Shown here: positions 40,270 through 51,477 of the stretch, one piece after another | Layout: every line of letters starts with the position of its first letter | How positions within the stretch are numbered: the stretch's first letter is position 1 | Assembly: GCF_013394915.1 (NCBI RefSeq) | Contig: NZ_CP056771.1 | Span: forward strand, 248,001-312,000 | Reading direction: 5' to 3' | Length of the DNA stretch: 64,000 nucleotides | Source of the DNA: Buchnera aphidicola (Aphis gossypii) | GTDB taxonomy: Bacteria; Pseudomonadota; Gammaproteobacteria; Enterobacterales; Enterobacteriaceae | The notes under the pieces: model-generated | The model's database searches: none | What the model saw: the letters and a program-made list of their open reading frames with translations, nothing else | What the model was told of the DNA's origin: nothing | Translations under genes and position numbers: made by a program

Positions 40270-41703
40270 ATGAAAAGAATAAATATAGTATTATACCGGA
40301 CAGTATTTATTTTAAATCTATTGCTTATCTTAGGAATGTCTTGGGGAAATAAAAATTTTAACTCTAATAATATTTCTTCTACCCCCGCTATTCCTAGTTT
40401 AGCTCCTATGTTAGAAAAAGTTATGCCTTCAGTAATTAGTATCAATATTGAAGGAAGTACTATAATTCATACTTCTCGTTTACCTCATCAATTTCAACCA
40501 TTTTTTGATGATAATTCTCCTTTTTGCCAAAAGAATTCACCTTTCCATAACTCTCCCTTTTGCCATTCCAATTCAAATTCTAATAACAGTGCTAACGAAA
40601 AATTTCGTGCATTAGGATCGGGTGTTATTATTGACGCTGAAAAAGGATATGCTGTAACTAATAATCACGTTGTAGAAAATGCTAATACAATACAAGCTCA
40701 ACTAAGTGATGGACGTCGTTATGAAGCCTATGTAATTGGAAAAGATGCACGATCTGATATTGCTTTAATACAATTAAAAAATGCAAAAAATTTAAGTGCA
40801 ATAAAAATTGCAGATTCTGATAACCTAAGAGTAGGTGATTATACTGTAGCTATTGGCAATCCTTATGGTCTCGGTGAAACGGTTACATCTGGTATTATTT
40901 CTGCTTTAGGAAGAAGTGGATTAAATATTGAGCATTACGAGAATTTTATTCAAACTGATGCAGCTATTAATAGAGGTAATTCCGGCGGAGCTTTAGTTAA
41001 CTTAAATGGTGAGTTAATAGGGATTAATACTGCAATATTAGCACCAGATGGAGGTAATATAGGTATTGGTTTTGCCATTCCTGGTAATATGGTTAAAAAT
41101 CTTACAGCTCAAATGGCTCAATTTGGACAAGTGAGACGTGGTGAGTTAGGTATAATAGGAATGGAATTAACTTCTGATTTAGCAAAGATAATGAAAATTA
41201 ATACTCACAAAGGCGCATTTGTCAGTCAGGTATTGCCTGACTCTTCTGCGTTTCAAGCAGGTATTAAAGCTGGGGATATTATCGTGTCTTTAAATAAAAA
41301 ACCTATTTCTAGTTTTGCGGCATTGCGTGCTGAAATTGGTTCTTTACCAGTAACTACGAAAATGACGCTAGGGATATTTAGGGATAGTCAAATTAAATAT
41401 ATATTTGTTGAATTGAAACCATCTGTTAAACATAACATGAATTTCGGAGATATTTATACAGGCATTGAAGGTGCTAATTTATCTAATTATCTGGACAAAC
41501 AAAAAGGTGTAAAAGTAGAAAACGTTAAGATAAACAGTCCAGCTGCAAAGATTGGTTTTAAGCAAGATGATATTATTATAGAAGTTAATCAAAATTTAAT
41601 AAATAATCTAGATGACTTAAAACGAGCTTTAGATAGCAACTCAAATGTATTAGTTTTTAGAGTTAAAAGAGGTATTAATAACATTTATTTAGTCAGTGAA
41701 TAA
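40270..41703 (+). CDS. degP: Periplasmic serine protease/chaperone DegP (HtrA)
   Basis: Degrades or holds misfolded envelope proteins. It has 477 residues (E. coli 474). A signal peptide (about 1-26) is followed by the trypsin-like domain with H133 (TNNHVVENA), D163 (RSDIALIQ) and S238 (GNSGGALVN). Two PDZ domains start near 290 (GELGIIGMEL) and 390 (GIEGAN); PDZ1 has GAFVSQVLPDSSAFQAGIKAGD. The loop near 73-108 is Phe/Ser/Asn-rich with three cysteines. The start is ATG at 40270. It ends at a clear bidirectional terminator. In E. coli sigma E controls degP; no such promoter could be recognised here. Confidence 0.96.
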   Translation: MKRINIVLYRTVFILNLLLILGMSWGNKNFNSNNISSTPAIPSLAPMLEKVMPSVISINIEGSTIIHTSRLPHQFQPFFDDNSPFCQKNSPFHNSPFCHSNSNSNNSANEKFRALGSGVIIDAEKGYAVTNNHVVENANTIQAQLSDGRRYEAYVIGKDARSDIALIQLKNAKNLSAIKIADSDNLRVGDYTVAIGNPYGLGETVTSGIISALGRSGLNIEHYENFIQTDAAINRGNSGGALVNLNGELIGINTAILAPDGGNIGIGFAIPGNMVKNLTAQMAQFGQVRRGELGIIGMELTSDLAKIMKINTHKGAFVSQVLPDSSAFQAGIKAGDIIVSLNKKPISSFAALRAEIGSLPVTTKMTLGIFRDSQIKYIFVELKPSVKHNMNFGDIYTGIEGANLSNYLDKQKGVKVENVKINSPAAKIGFKQDDIIIEVNQNLINNLDDLKRALDSNSNVLVFRVKRGINNIYLVSE

Positions 41704-41718
41704 TTTGTTATATAATTT

Positions 41719-41757
41719 CCGCCTGGATTTAAAAATCCGGGCGGTCCTCTTTTATTT
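41719..41757. terminator. Bidirectional terminator between degP and dapD
   Basis: A 12-bp GC-rich stem pairs CCGCCTGGATTT (41719-41730) with AAATCCGGGCGG (41733-41744) through a two-base loop, with one T-G pair. It is followed by TCCTCTTTTATTTT. It lies 15 bases after degP and next to the dapD stop codon, so it probably serves both convergent genes. Confidence 0.8.
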
Positions 41758-42576
41758 TAAATTTCGTAATAATTGATTAATTTCTACTTTACTTATTGTT
41801 TTATGGTCAACTTTTTTGACAATAATCGCCGCATATAAATTATATTCTCTATTTTTTGATGGAATGCTTCCTGAAACTACAACAGAGTTAGCAGGAATTC
41901 TTCCATAGGAGATTTCCCCTGTTTCTCTATTATAAATTTTTGTACTTTTTCCAATGAAAACTCCCATAGATATTACAGCACCTTGCTCTACAATTACCCC
42001 TTCAACAATTTCAGAACGAGCACCTATAAAACAATTATCTTCGATAATAGTAGGGTTGTTTTGCAAAGGCTCTAATACGCCTCCTATACCTACTCCACCA
42101 GACAAATGTACATTTTTTCCAATTTGTGCACATGAACCTACCGTTGCCCATGTATCTATCATAGTTCCTTCATCTATATATGCACCTATGTTAACATATG
42201 ATGGCATAATTATACTGTTATGATTGATAAATGCGCCATATCTAACAGTGGCTGGGGGCACTATACGAACTTTTTCTTCTTTAAATTTTTTTTCAGTATA
42301 TTTATTGTATTTGAGAGGAATTTTATCGTAATAATTAGTATTTTCAGATAAAAAAATATTATTTTTCGTAAAATATATATACAATAATATTGCTTTTTTT
42401 AACCATTGATGAGTAATCCATGTCTGATCTTTTTTTTCTGAAATACGTATTTTCCCTTTATTCAATAAGTTAATAATATGATTTATTGCTTCATAAGTTT
42501 CTGTTTTAATGTTTTTGAAATTTATTTCATTTTTATATTCATAAGCATTTTCAATTATTTTTTGAAATTTTTTCAT
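41752..42576 (-). CDS. dapD: 2,3,4,5-tetrahydropyridine-2,6-dicarboxylate N-succinyltransferase
   Basis: Succinylates tetrahydrodipicolinate in the diaminopimelate/lysine pathway, serving both host lysine and peptidoglycan. It has 274 residues, the length of E. coli DapD. The central left-handed beta-helix shows hexapeptide repeats ([51 protein letters not shown]). [14 protein letters not shown] and the [14 protein letters not shown] end are conserved. The start is ATG at 42576. map lies 67 bases upstream on the same strand; glnD, between them in E. coli, is missing. Confidence 0.96.
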   Translation of the reverse strand: MKKFQKIIENAYEYKNEINFKNIKTETYEAINHIINLLNKGKIRISEKKDQTWITHQWLKKAILLYIYFTKNNIFLSENTNYYDKIPLKYNKYTEKKFKEEKVRIVPPATVRYGAFINHNSIIMPSYVNIGAYIDEGTMIDTWATVGSCAQIGKNVHLSGGVGIGGVLEPLQNNPTIIEDNCFIGARSEIVEGVIVEQGAVISMGVFIGKSTKIYNRETGEISYGRIPANSVVVSGSIPSKNREYNLYAAIIVKKVDHKTISKVEINQLLRNLK

Positions 42577-42643
42577 TCTAAATTAACCTAATTTATTGTG
42601 TTTTATATAATTTATGTTCATATATTGTAAATTTTTTATTTTA

Positions 42644-43426
42644 TTAATTTTTTAAACTAGGAAGTATTTTTTCTTTTTTTTGCCATGTCAAGATATCACA
42701 TCCGTAATTTGTCACTAATATAGTATGTTCATATTGAGCAGATAATGAATGATCTTTTGTTTTTACAGTCCAACCATCTTTCATGCATTTTACTTCTGAT
42801 TTTCCTGTATTTACCATGGGTTCAATAGTAAAAATCATCCCATTTTTTAGAATTGTTTTATTGTTATTTTTATAATGTAATATGTGTGGTTCTTCGTGAA
42901 ATTTAGAGCCAATACCGTGTCCACAATATTCTTTTACCACTGAAAAACCATGACTGTCGACATAATTTTCAATTATTTCTCCAATTTTAAATATTGGTAT
43001 TCCTGCTTTTATTATTTTTAAAGATGCATAGAGACTTTCTTGTGTTATTTTACATAAATATTTAGATAAAATGCTTGGTTTTCCTACAAAAAACATTTTT
43101 GAAGTATCTGCATAATAATTATTTTTAATAACAGTAATATCAATATTAACTATATCTCCTATTTTTAAAATTTCATTTTTACTCGGAATACCATGACATA
43201 CAACATCATTAACAGAAATACAAACAGATTTCGGGAATCCATGATAACCTAAACATGCTGGAATAGCGCCATTTTGTTTAATAAAATTATGACAAATATT
43301 GTTTAATTCTTCTGTACTAACATCTGGTTGCACATATTTTTCAATCATTTCTAATACTTTTGCAGCTAATTTTCCAGATATTCTCATTTTTTCTATTTCT
43401 GATTCTTTTTTTACCATACAATTCAT
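42644..43426 (-). CDS. map: Methionine aminopeptidase, type I
   Basis: Removes the initiator methionine from new proteins. It has 260 residues (E. coli 264). The five metal ligands can be placed: D96 (NIDITV), D107 (YADTSKMF), His in CGHGIG near 170, Glu in TIEPMVN and Glu in QYEHTILV. The substrate His in VVCHGIP (about 78) is kept. The start is ATG at 43426, since 14 residues precede and include IEKM exactly as in E. coli; an internal ATG at 43417 is possible. It is divergent from rpsB. Confidence 0.96.
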   Translation of the reverse strand: MNCMVKKESEIEKMRISGKLAAKVLEMIEKYVQPDVSTEELNNICHNFIKQNGAIPACLGYHGFPKSVCISVNDVVCHGIPSKNEILKIGDIVNIDITVIKNNYYADTSKMFFVGKPSILSKYLCKITQESLYASLKIIKAGIPIFKIGEIIENYVDSHGFSVVKEYCGHGIGSKFHEEPHILHYKNNNKTILKNGMIFTIEPMVNTGKSEVKCMKDGWTVKTKDHSLSAQYEHTILVTNYGCDILTWQKKEKILPSLKN

Positions 43427-43700
43427 AATTTTTGACCATAATTTAGATATATTAAATTAATTTATTTCAATTATAGTTTATCAAATTTGATTATAAAATT
43501 TTTTTATTTCATTAATTTAAGAAAATAAAATACATTTACAATTATTACTGATTTTAAATATTGAAGTGTGATATATTTATTCAATTTATTAAATATGTTT
43601 AATATAGTATAAAAATATTTTTTTTTTACTTGAAAAGTTGTAAAATTATTGTTTTTATTAAATGTTTATTTTTAAAATCTTTTCTTTTAAAGGAGTTTGT

Positions 43701-44432
43701 ATGGAAATAGTTTCAATGAAAGATATGTTACAAGCAGGAGTACATTTTGGACATCAAACTAGATATTGGAACCCAAAAATGAAACCATTTATCTTTGGTT
43801 CTAAAAACAAAGTACATATCATTAATTTAGAAAAAACCCTTCCAATGTTGAATTTTGCTTTGTTAGAGTTGAAAAAAATATCTTTTAAAAAGGGAAAAAT
43901 ATTATTTGTTGGAACAAAAAGAGCGGCTAGTAAAAAAATTAAAGAAACAGCAATAAATTGCAATCAATTTTATGTTAATCATCGTTGGTTAGGAGGGATG
44001 CTTACTAATTGGAAAACAGTGCGTCAATCTATTAAGCGTTTAAAAGATTTAGAAATAGAATCCAAAGATGGAACTTTTCTAAAGCTTACAAAAAAAGAGG
44101 CATTAATACGAGCACGGGAGTTATCTAAATTAGAGAATAGTTTAGGTGGTATAAAAAATATGGGAGGTCTTCCAGATTGTTTATTCGTGATTGATGCTGC
44201 TCATGAGCACATTGCTATTCAAGAAGCAAATAACTTAGGCATTCCAGTTTTTTCAGTCGTAGATACTAACTCTAATCCTGACGGTGTCGATTATATAATA
44301 CCTGGAAATGATGACGCAATTAGATCTGTAGCACTATATTTAAAAGCCGTCTCAATAAGTATTTGTAAAACAGATACTCAAATTTCATTAAAAAATGAAT
44401 CAATAAATTCCAAAGAAAATATAAATACTTAA
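43701..44432 (+). CDS. rpsB: 30S ribosomal protein S2
   Basis: Small-subunit protein at the head-body junction that recruits S1. The ATG at 43701, behind AAAGGAG, gives 243 residues (E. coli 241) and begins [24 protein letters not shown], matching E. coli [19 protein letters not shown]; the longer frame from 43662 is rejected. [54 protein letters not shown] and PGNDDAIRS are typical. It is followed by tsf as in E. coli. A TTGAAA with a weak A/T -10 lies about 60-90 bases upstream, a possible promoter only. Confidence 0.97.
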   Translation: MEIVSMKDMLQAGVHFGHQTRYWNPKMKPFIFGSKNKVHIINLEKTLPMLNFALLELKKISFKKGKILFVGTKRAASKKIKETAINCNQFYVNHRWLGGMLTNWKTVRQSIKRLKDLEIESKDGTFLKLTKKEALIRARELSKLENSLGGIKNMGGLPDCLFVIDAAHEHIAIQEANNLGIPVFSVVDTNSNPDGVDYIIPGNDDAIRSVALYLKAVSISICKTDTQISLKNESINSKENINT

Positions 44433-44472
44433 TATATATATTGATATTTTAAAAATTAAAGAGATTATTTTT

Positions 44473-45285
44473 ATGACTGAAATCACTGCTGAATTAATTA
44501 AAAAGTTAAGATTGCGTACAGGTGTTGGTTTTATGGAATGTAAGCGAGCGCTAGTAGAAGAGAATGGAGATATTGAATTATCAATTGACAACTTAAGAAA
44601 ATCAGGAAAAATACAAGTTTTAAAAAAGTTAAAAAACGTTGCAAATCAAGGTTTAATATTATCAAATTTTAAAAATAATTTTGGTGCTATACTCGAGTTA
44701 AATTGTCAAACTGATTTTGTAGCTAAAGATAATTTATTTATTTCATTAGGAAATGAAATAATCTCAACAGCATTATCTAAAAGAATAAAAAAAATTTGTG
44801 ATATTAACAATTATTTTGAAGAAAAAATAACTGAATTAATTATTAAATTTGGTGAAAATATTAAAATTAATCGATTTAAAACGATAAAGGGTGAGAGTAT
44901 ATATTCTTATGTACATGCAGGTCGTATTGGCGTCTTAGTGAATGCGAATAATTTAAATAAAGACATATTAAAAAATATCACAATGCATATCGCTGCAAGT
45001 AAACCTGAATATATTAATCCTAATGAAGTGCCAAAATCTATTTTTGAAAGAGAGTATAATATTCAACTACAATTAGTCAAAAGTTATAAAAAATCTACTC
45101 ATATATTGCAAAAAATAGTAGATGGTCGCATGAATAAATTTGTAAATAATATTTCATTAATTGGTCAAAGCTTTATAATGGAACCAAATAAAACAGTAGG
45201 TCAAGTACTAAAAGAAAACAATGGAAGTATTATATCTTTTATTAGATTTGAAATTGGAGAAGACATTAATAAAAATATTAACTAA
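44473..45285 (+). CDS. tsf: Elongation factor Ts
   Basis: Guanine nucleotide exchange factor for EF-Tu. It has 270 residues (E. coli 283). The N-terminal UBA-like domain begins [27 protein letters not shown]. The core motif [10 protein letters not shown] (about 76-85), which inserts into EF-Tu, is intact. [14 protein letters not shown]-like VDGRMNKFV and the C-terminal [13 protein letters not shown] and [10 protein letters not shown] are present. The C-terminus lacks the last dozen E. coli residues. The start is ATG at 44473, 40 bases after rpsB, probably one transcript. Confidence 0.96.
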   Translation: MTEITAELIKKLRLRTGVGFMECKRALVEENGDIELSIDNLRKSGKIQVLKKLKNVANQGLILSNFKNNFGAILELNCQTDFVAKDNLFISLGNEIISTALSKRIKKICDINNYFEEKITELIIKFGENIKINRFKTIKGESIYSYVHAGRIGVLVNANNLNKDILKNITMHIAASKPEYINPNEVPKSIFEREYNIQLQLVKSYKKSTHILQKIVDGRMNKFVNNISLIGQSFIMEPNKTVGQVLKENNGSIISFIRFEIGEDINKNIN

Positions 45286-45354
45286 TAATAATATGATTTT
45301 TTTCAATAAAATTGTTTATTTTTTGCAAATGTAAAATATATTTGGATCAAAAAA

Positions 45355-46080
45355 ATGTCTACCAATACAAAATTTATATATCCCCGTATTTTATTAAAAA
45401 TAAGTGGAGAAGTATTACAAGGAGTGAATAAATTTGGTATTGACGTAAATGCTTTAAAAAAAATAGCCAAAGAAATTAAATTAGTATTAAATATTGGTGT
45501 ACAAGTAGGCTTAGTTATTGGAAGTGGAAATTTATTTCGTGGAGCAACTTTATCTAAAATTGGCATAAATAGAATAGCATCTGATCATATTGGTATATTG
45601 TCAACAATAATTAATAGTTTAGCAATGCATGATATCATGCATTATTATTCTATTCGTTCTTACGTGATGTCAGCTATATCAATAAATGGTATATGTGAAG
45701 CCTATACTTATAAACGAGCAGTTAAACTTTTATGCGATAATTACGTGGTAATTTTTGCTGCTGGAATAGGAAATCCTCTATTTACAACTGATTCTGCGGC
45801 GTGTTTACGAGGGATTGAAACACAATCAAATATTATTTTAAAAGGAACGAAAGTTGATGGAGTTTATTCCAAAGATCCAAAAAAGTATTCTAATGCGATT
45901 TTTTATAAAAAGTTAACATACAGAGATGTTTTAAAAAGAGAGTTAAAAGTTATGGATTTATGTGCTTTTTCTTTAGCAAGAGATCATAATTTACCAATTC
46001 GAGTTTTTAATATTAATAAACCTAACTCTTTATATCGTATTGTTACAGGATGTGATGAGGGCACTATTATTACCGCATAA
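45355..46080 (+). CDS. pyrH: Uridylate kinase (UMP kinase)
   Basis: Phosphorylates UMP to UDP, feeding RNA, DNA and UDP-sugar (hence UDP-MurNAc) synthesis. It has 241 residues, identical in length to E. coli PyrH. ILLKISGEVLQG (phosphate loop), LVIGSGNLFRGA, FAAGIGNPLFTTDSAA, LKGTKVDGVYSKDPKK and MDLCAFSLARDHNLPIRVFN are the family blocks. The start is ATG at 45355. The order tsf-pyrH-frr is as in E. coli. Confidence 0.97.
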   Translation: MSTNTKFIYPRILLKISGEVLQGVNKFGIDVNALKKIAKEIKLVLNIGVQVGLVIGSGNLFRGATLSKIGINRIASDHIGILSTIINSLAMHDIMHYYSIRSYVMSAISINGICEAYTYKRAVKLLCDNYVVIFAAGIGNPLFTTDSAACLRGIETQSNIILKGTKVDGVYSKDPKKYSNAIFYKKLTYRDVLKRELKVMDLCAFSLARDHNLPIRVFNINKPNSLYRIVTGCDEGTIITA

Positions 46081-46183
46081 ATATATGAATATTTTTACAT
46101 CTATTATAGATTTTCATTATTTAAATATAAAATATCTTATTAAGAATAATTTAATAATAAAAACATAATCTATAGGTAAACAT

Positions 46184-46741
46184 GTGATTAACCAGTTATG
46201 TATTAAAACGAATCAAAAAATGGAAGTATGCATTAAAAACTTTCAAATTCAAGTAAATAATATTAGAACTGGAAGAGCTTCACCAGAATTACTTAATAGT
46301 ATATATATTGAGTATTTTGGTTCTAAAGTTTCATTACGTCAAATATCTAACATAGTTGTAGAGGATTATCATACTCTTAAAATTAATATATTTGATAGCG
46401 CAAATACATCTTTAGTGAATAAAGCTATTTTAAATTCAAATCTTGATTTGAATCCAGTTATACATGGAAAAGATATTATTGTTCCAATACCAGGTTTGAC
46501 AGAAGAAAGAAGGAGAAGTCTTATCAAAATCGTTCGAATTAATGCAGAAAAAAATCGTATTCATATACGAAATATTCGAAGAGATGCTAACGAACAGATT
46601 AAAGTTTATTTAAAAAACAAAATTATTGGAGAAGATCAAGAACATAGTTCGCAAAATCAAATCCAAAAAATGACAGATGCGTATATTAAAAAAATTGAAA
46701 ATATTTTAATTTTAAAAGAAAAAGAACTTATGGAATTTTAA
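46184..46741 (+). CDS. frr: Ribosome recycling factor
   Basis: Splits post-termination ribosomes together with EF-G. It has 185 residues, the same as E. coli RRF. The start is GTG at 46184, preceded by TAGGT, and gives an N-terminus that aligns without gaps; the overlapping ATG at 46182 hits a stop at once. IRTGRASPELLNSI, YFGSKVSLRQISN, PVIHGKDIIVPIPGLTEERR and NIRRDANEQIK are conserved, with the C-terminal helix ending EKELMEF. Confidence 0.96.
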   Translation: MINQLCIKTNQKMEVCIKNFQIQVNNIRTGRASPELLNSIYIEYFGSKVSLRQISNIVVEDYHTLKINIFDSANTSLVNKAILNSNLDLNPVIHGKDIIVPIPGLTEERRRSLIKIVRINAEKNRIHIRNIRRDANEQIKVYLKNKIIGEDQEHSSQNQIQKMTDAYIKKIENILILKEKELMEF

Positions 46742-46804
46742 TTTAAAAATTAATATTTATATTTTAAATTATAAATAAAAAGTTTTTTTACAGTAAAAAT
46801 TTTT

Positions 46805-48001
46805 ATGAAAAAAATAACAATTTTAGGTTCAACTGGTTCTATTGGAACAAATACAGTAGCTATTATTAAAAATCATCCTGATCTATTTAAAATTATTGCA
46901 TTAGTTGCCAATAAAAATGTTTCTGTGATGTTGCAACAATGCGAATATTTTTCTCCCGATTGGGTCGCAATGAAAGATAAAAAATCTGCAGATATACTTA
47001 GGATAAAGTTAAAAAAGAAAAAAATCAAAACACAGGTTCTATCTGGAAGTAAAGAAATTTGCACATTAGCTTCTTTAGAAGAAAATGATTGCGTGGTATC
47101 TGCTATTGTAGGAATGGAAGGTTTATTACCAACCTTATCGGCTATATATGCTGGAAAAACAATTTTATTGGCCAATAAAGAATCACTAGTCACCTGTGGT
47201 GATATATTTATGCGTGCTTTGTCCTCCCATCAAGCTAAAATTATTCCTATTGATAGCGAACATAATGCTATTTTTCAAATTTTACCTCACTTTTTACAAA
47301 ATAATCTAGGAAAAGAAAATTTAAAAGAAAATGGAATAAAATCTATTATTTTAACTGGTTCAGGTGGTCCGTTATATCATTTAAAAAGAAAAGATTTGCC
47401 TTTTGTTAGACCAGAACAAACATGTAACCACCCAAATTGGTCTATGGGAAAAAAAATTTCAGTAGATTCATCAACTATGATGAATAAAGGTTTAGAATAT
47501 GCTGAAGCAAGGTGGTTATTTAACGCATCAGAGAATGAAATTGATATTTTAGTTCATCCTCAGTCAGTAATTCATTCTATGGTAGAACATACTGATGGAT
47601 CAGTATTAGCTCAACTTTCATTACCAGATATGAAAGTTGCTATTTCATATGCAATGGCTTTTCCTAAACGTATTTTATCTGGAGCTAATTTTTTAAATTT
47701 AAAAAAATTCAAGTGTTTAAATTTTTTTGAACCAGACTTTACACAATTTCCATGTTTAAAACTAGCAATCGATGCTTTTTCTTCTGGTCAATCAGCTATG
47801 ACTGTTTTAAATGCTGCAAACGAGGTTTCTGTATCTGCTTTTTTAAATTCAAGAATTCGATTTAATAAAATTTCCGAAATTAATAGTGATGTTTTAATTT
47901 CTTCTTCTTTTCCAGAACCGACTTCTGTTGAAGAAATTTTAGAAATTGATAAAAAAACAAGAATAAAAACAGAAAAAAAAATATTATCCTTAGTATATTA
48001 A
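46805..48001 (+). CDS. dxr: 1-deoxy-D-xylulose 5-phosphate reductoisomerase
   Basis: Second enzyme of the MEP isoprenoid pathway, giving methylerythritol phosphate with NADPH. It has 398 residues, the same as E. coli. The NADPH loop LGSTGSIG is at residues 7-14. LANKESLVTCG, the metal-binding DSEHNAIFQ, LTGSGGPL, HPNWSMGKKISVDSSTMMNKGLE and LNAANEVSV are intact. The start is ATG at 46805. Its product route leads through ErpA-dependent Fe-S enzymes to UppS. Confidence 0.97.
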   Translation: MKKITILGSTGSIGTNTVAIIKNHPDLFKIIALVANKNVSVMLQQCEYFSPDWVAMKDKKSADILRIKLKKKKIKTQVLSGSKEICTLASLEENDCVVSAIVGMEGLLPTLSAIYAGKTILLANKESLVTCGDIFMRALSSHQAKIIPIDSEHNAIFQILPHFLQNNLGKENLKENGIKSIILTGSGGPLYHLKRKDLPFVRPEQTCNHPNWSMGKKISVDSSTMMNKGLEYAEARWLFNASENEIDILVHPQSVIHSMVEHTDGSVLAQLSLPDMKVAISYAMAFPKRILSGANFLNLKKFKCLNFFEPDFTQFPCLKLAIDAFSSGQSAMTVLNAANEVSVSAFLNSRIRFNKISEINSDVLISSSFPEPTSVEEILEIDKKTRIKTEKKILSLVY

Positions 48002-48068
48002 AATATATAAAATAAATAATATTTTTCGCATCAGTATTATTTCTTTAAAAGAAAATATATGTAATATT

Positions 48069-48803
48069 ATGTCAATAATTAAAGAATACAGTAAAAATGA
48101 AAAAAAAATACCTCGTCATATTGCTATTATCATGGATGGAAATGGAAGATGGGCACAAAAAAGAGGTAAAATTCGTATTTTAGGTCATAAAGAAGGTTTT
48201 AAAGCAGTTAAAAAAACAGTTAAATTTGCTCTTCAAAATAAAATAAAAGTATTAACATTATATACCTTTAGTACTGAAAATCAGAAGCGTCCTAAACTTG
48301 AAATAATAGCTTTATTAGAACTATTTTTATTTGCATTGAAAAATGAGATTCAACATTTAAATAAATATAATATTTGTTTAAAAGTAATTGGTGATTTAAC
48401 TTATTTCGATAAAGAATTACAATTGTATATTTATAATGCAGAAAGAATGACTTTAAATAACAATGGATTAATTTTAAATATTGCTGCAAATTATGGTGGT
48501 AAATGGGATATAGTGGAAGGTGTAAAAAAAATACTTTCCGATGTGCAAAAAGGGATCTTGTGTATTAGTCAAATTAAAGAGGAAATATTTTCTCAATATT
48601 TATCTACAAATAATTTATTACCAGTAGATTTGGTAATTAGAACTGGAGGTGAAAAAAGAATTAGTAATTTTTTACTATGGCAAATAGCATATTCTGAATT
48701 ATATTTTACTGATGTTTTATGGCCTGACTTTAATGCATTTGAATTTAAAAATGCAATAAATTATTTTTCTACCCGAAAACGTCGTTTTGGGGGGAATTTT
48801 TAA
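48069..48803 (+). CDS. uppS: (Di-trans,poly-cis)-undecaprenyl-diphosphate synthase
   Basis: Cis-prenyltransferase that builds the C55 lipid carrier used by MraY and MurG. It has 244 residues (E. coli 253). The catalytic Asp is D23 in IIMDGNGRWAQKRG; GHKEGFKAVKKTV, LTLYTFSTENQKRP, LNIAANYGGKWDIV, DLVIRTGGEKRISNFLLWQIAYSELYF and the C-terminal RKRRFGG are conserved. The start is ATG at 48069, in the order dxr-uppS as in E. coli. cdsA and rseP, next in E. coli, are gone from here. Confidence 0.96.
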   Translation: MSIIKEYSKNEKKIPRHIAIIMDGNGRWAQKRGKIRILGHKEGFKAVKKTVKFALQNKIKVLTLYTFSTENQKRPKLEIIALLELFLFALKNEIQHLNKYNICLKVIGDLTYFDKELQLYIYNAERMTLNNNGLILNIAANYGGKWDIVEGVKKILSDVQKGILCISQIKEEIFSQYLSTNNLLPVDLVIRTGGEKRISNFLLWQIAYSELYFTDVLWPDFNAFEFKNAINYFSTRKRRFGGNF

Positions 48804-48954
48804 AAATTAAAAATTTTTAATATCACTTAAATTTTTATAAGTATTTTAAGATAATTAATCTTATCAAAATTTTATTTTTTATCTCTTAATTTCTTTTAGA
48901 TTATATATTTTAAGTATATAAAGTATTAAATCTATTGCAGGAAAAATTGCAATA

Positions 48955-51393
48955 ATGTTAATTAAAAAATTTTTTATACTTTTTTTGATGTTTTTTAGTA
49001 TGAATATTTGTTCGAAAAATATATGGACTATAAAAAACATTGAATTTCAAGGTTTGAGTTATTGTTCAAAAGAAGAAGCATTAAAAAACATTTTATTTAA
49101 TGTTGGTAATAAAATATCTAAAAACGATATTAAAAAGAGCATTAAATCTTTATTTAAAACAGGCAAATTTCAAGATATTAAAGTATTTTTTTCAGAAAAA
49201 TCACTTATTTTTAAAATGATAGAACGACCTTTAATTTATCATATTAATATTTCAGGAAATCATCTAATTAAAGATGCTATTTTAAATAATCACCTTAATG
49301 AATTAGGAATTTCAGTAGGAAAACAATATAATCCGTATTTAAAAGATATTTTTATAAGTAATATAAAAAATTTTTATTCACATCTCGGTAGATATCGAGT
49401 GAAAATTCAATTTTTAACAACTTTCTCTTCAAATAATAGAATTAATTTGAAAATATTAATTAATGAAGGAAATTTATTACAAATCAATAATATTAAGATC
49501 ATTGGAAATAAAAATTTTTCTCAAGATAAGATAATTTCTTTAATTCAGTTAAACAATTATCAACCTTGGTGGAATTTTTTAGGAAAGCATATTTCTTATT
49601 ATAATCAACTAGAAAAATATCTAAGTGATTTAAATAAATTTTATTTAAACAAAGGATATTATTATTTTCATATAGATAAAAAAATAGTTAATTTTTTAAA
49701 AAATCAAAATAAAGTAAATATTATTTTATATATTTCTGAAGGAAACAAATATACAATTGATCGTTTTTTTCTTAATGGAAATGTATTTCAGTATTATGAA
49801 AAAATTAAGCGACTTATTACAATTAAAAATAAAGAATTTTATAATAAAGAAAAAATTGATTTAATTGTTCAAAAAATTAAATATTTTTTATCTGAACATG
49901 GGTATATTAATTCTAAAGTTGTAATCAATCCTAAAATAAATTTCCGAGAAAAAACTATAGTTTTAAATTTTGATATAGATATTAATCAACGTTATTTTGT
50001 CAACAAAATATCTTTCCAAGGAAATGAGTTAACTAAAGATATAGTTTTGCGTCGTGAAGTTAAACAAATGGAAGGTCAATGGTGTAATTTAAAACTAATT
50101 GATTTAGGAAAGGAATCATTAGAAAAAATAAAATATTTATATGATGTTAAAATTATAAAAAATTTTGTAAATGATAAGCGAAATGCAATTGATATTATTT
50201 ATCAAGTAAAAGAGAATTCTACCGGTACTATAAATTTTGGATTAGGTTATGGAAAAGATAGTGGGTTAAGTTTAAACGCTTCTCTTTCAAAAGATAATTT
50301 GTTTGGATATGGAAATTCTTTGAAAACTAGCATTATTAAAAACGATAATCAAAAATACGCAGATTTATTATTTACATATCCATATTTTTTTGATAATGGT
50401 ACAAATTTAAATGCGAGATTATTTTACAATGATTTTAAATATCATTTAAGTGATATGTCAGATCTTATAAAAAAAACCGCTGGATTTGAAAGTGATTTAA
50501 GTTTTTTAATAAATGATGTTAATAGATTTAATATAGGTTTTGGATATACTCGGAATAGCTTGGTGAATATAAACAGTGCAATAAGTAAAAAACAATTAAC
50601 TAATACAATTAATAAAAAAAGATTTTTTAGTCATGCGACAAAGACTATTGATAATCAATCTTTAAATAGCAGTTTAGTCAATGACTTGACTTTAAATTAT
50701 TCAATTTTACATGATACTTTAAAAAATTTTTATTTTCCTATTTCTGGTAATCAAACTTATTTAAGTGGTAAAAACACTATTCCTGGTTCTGATAATAATT
50801 TTTACAAATTTTTACTAGATACTGAGCAGTATATACCGTTAGATCAAGAAAATAAATTTATATTTTTAGCTCATTTTAAAGCTGGTTTCGGAGATAGTTT
50901 AAATCAAGAAAAATTACCTTTTTATGAAAATTTTCATTCAAATAATTCAAATAATATTCGTGGTTTTCGCGTCAATACTATTGGTCCAAAAAAAAGTTAT
51001 ACTAATAAAAATCTGAAAGAATGCCTTGGATATAAAAATAATAATTCTTGTGAATCTTTGGATTCAATTGGTGGGAATGCTATGTTTATTAGCAATTTAG
51101 AATTAATTGTACCAATTCCTTTTCTTAAAGAAGAAAATACACATTTTTTTAGATCTTCGTTTTTTTTAGATGCCGGTAATATTTGGGACACCAGACTAAA
51201 ACAAAAAAAAGATACTTTTAGTTCGCAGTTAATCAATTTTTCTAATTTAACAAATATTTATTCTTCAATTGGATTTGCTTTACAATGGTTTTCTCCTATT
51301 GGACCATTGATGTTTTCTTATGCTTATCCTATTCAAAAGAATGAGAATAATCAATTAGAAGCATTTCAGTTTAATATCGGAAAAAGCTGGTGA
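48955..51393 (+). CDS. bamA: Outer membrane protein assembly factor BamA
   Basis: Inserts beta-barrel proteins into the outer membrane. It has 812 residues (E. coli 810). A signal peptide (about 1-20) is followed by five POTRA repeats (about 22-420, each with an FxGN/GNxxF-type element such as [14 protein letters not shown] and [18 protein letters not shown]) and a C-terminal barrel. The barrel has [16 protein letters not shown] strands, [12 protein letters not shown] (the loop 6 RGF motif) and a last strand ending in Trp (FNIGKSW). The start is ATG at 48955. skp, lpxD, lpxA and lpxB, its E. coli neighbours, are missing. Confidence 0.96.
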   Translation: MLIKKFFILFLMFFSMNICSKNIWTIKNIEFQGLSYCSKEEALKNILFNVGNKISKNDIKKSIKSLFKTGKFQDIKVFFSEKSLIFKMIERPLIYHINISGNHLIKDAILNNHLNELGISVGKQYNPYLKDIFISNIKNFYSHLGRYRVKIQFLTTFSSNNRINLKILINEGNLLQINNIKIIGNKNFSQDKIISLIQLNNYQPWWNFLGKHISYYNQLEKYLSDLNKFYLNKGYYYFHIDKKIVNFLKNQNKVNIILYISEGNKYTIDRFFLNGNVFQYYEKIKRLITIKNKEFYNKEKIDLIVQKIKYFLSEHGYINSKVVINPKINFREKTIVLNFDIDINQRYFVNKISFQGNELTKDIVLRREVKQMEGQWCNLKLIDLGKESLEKIKYLYDVKIIKNFVNDKRNAIDIIYQVKENSTGTINFGLGYGKDSGLSLNASLSKDNLFGYGNSLKTSIIKNDNQKYADLLFTYPYFFDNGTNLNARLFYNDFKYHLSDMSDLIKKTAGFESDLSFLINDVNRFNIGFGYTRNSLVNINSAISKKQLTNTINKKRFFSHATKTIDNQSLNSSLVNDLTLNYSILHDTLKNFYFPISGNQTYLSGKNTIPGSDNNFYKFLLDTEQYIPLDQENKFIFLAHFKAGFGDSLNQEKLPFYENFHSNNSNNIRGFRVNTIGPKKSYTNKNLKECLGYKNNNSCESLDSIGGNAMFISNLELIVPIPFLKEENTHFFRSSFFLDAGNIWDTRLKQKKDTFSSQLINFSNLTNIYSSIGFALQWFSPIGPLMFSYAYPIQKNENNQLEAFQFNIGKSW

Positions 51394-51477
51394 TTATAAG
51401 TTGAATTGAATTTATTAAAATATCTATTTAACTTCTAAAATATTTTTTTAAAATTGATTTTCTAAAAGGCAAATATT

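Noticed and set aside
43662-43700. ATG start giving a longer S2 protein
   Set aside because: The added 13 residues are not in the family, and the AAAGGAG ribosome binding site lies just before ATG 43701.
48848-48880. Possible terminator after uppS
   Set aside because: Six A/T pairs and a T run some way off; indistinguishable from background.
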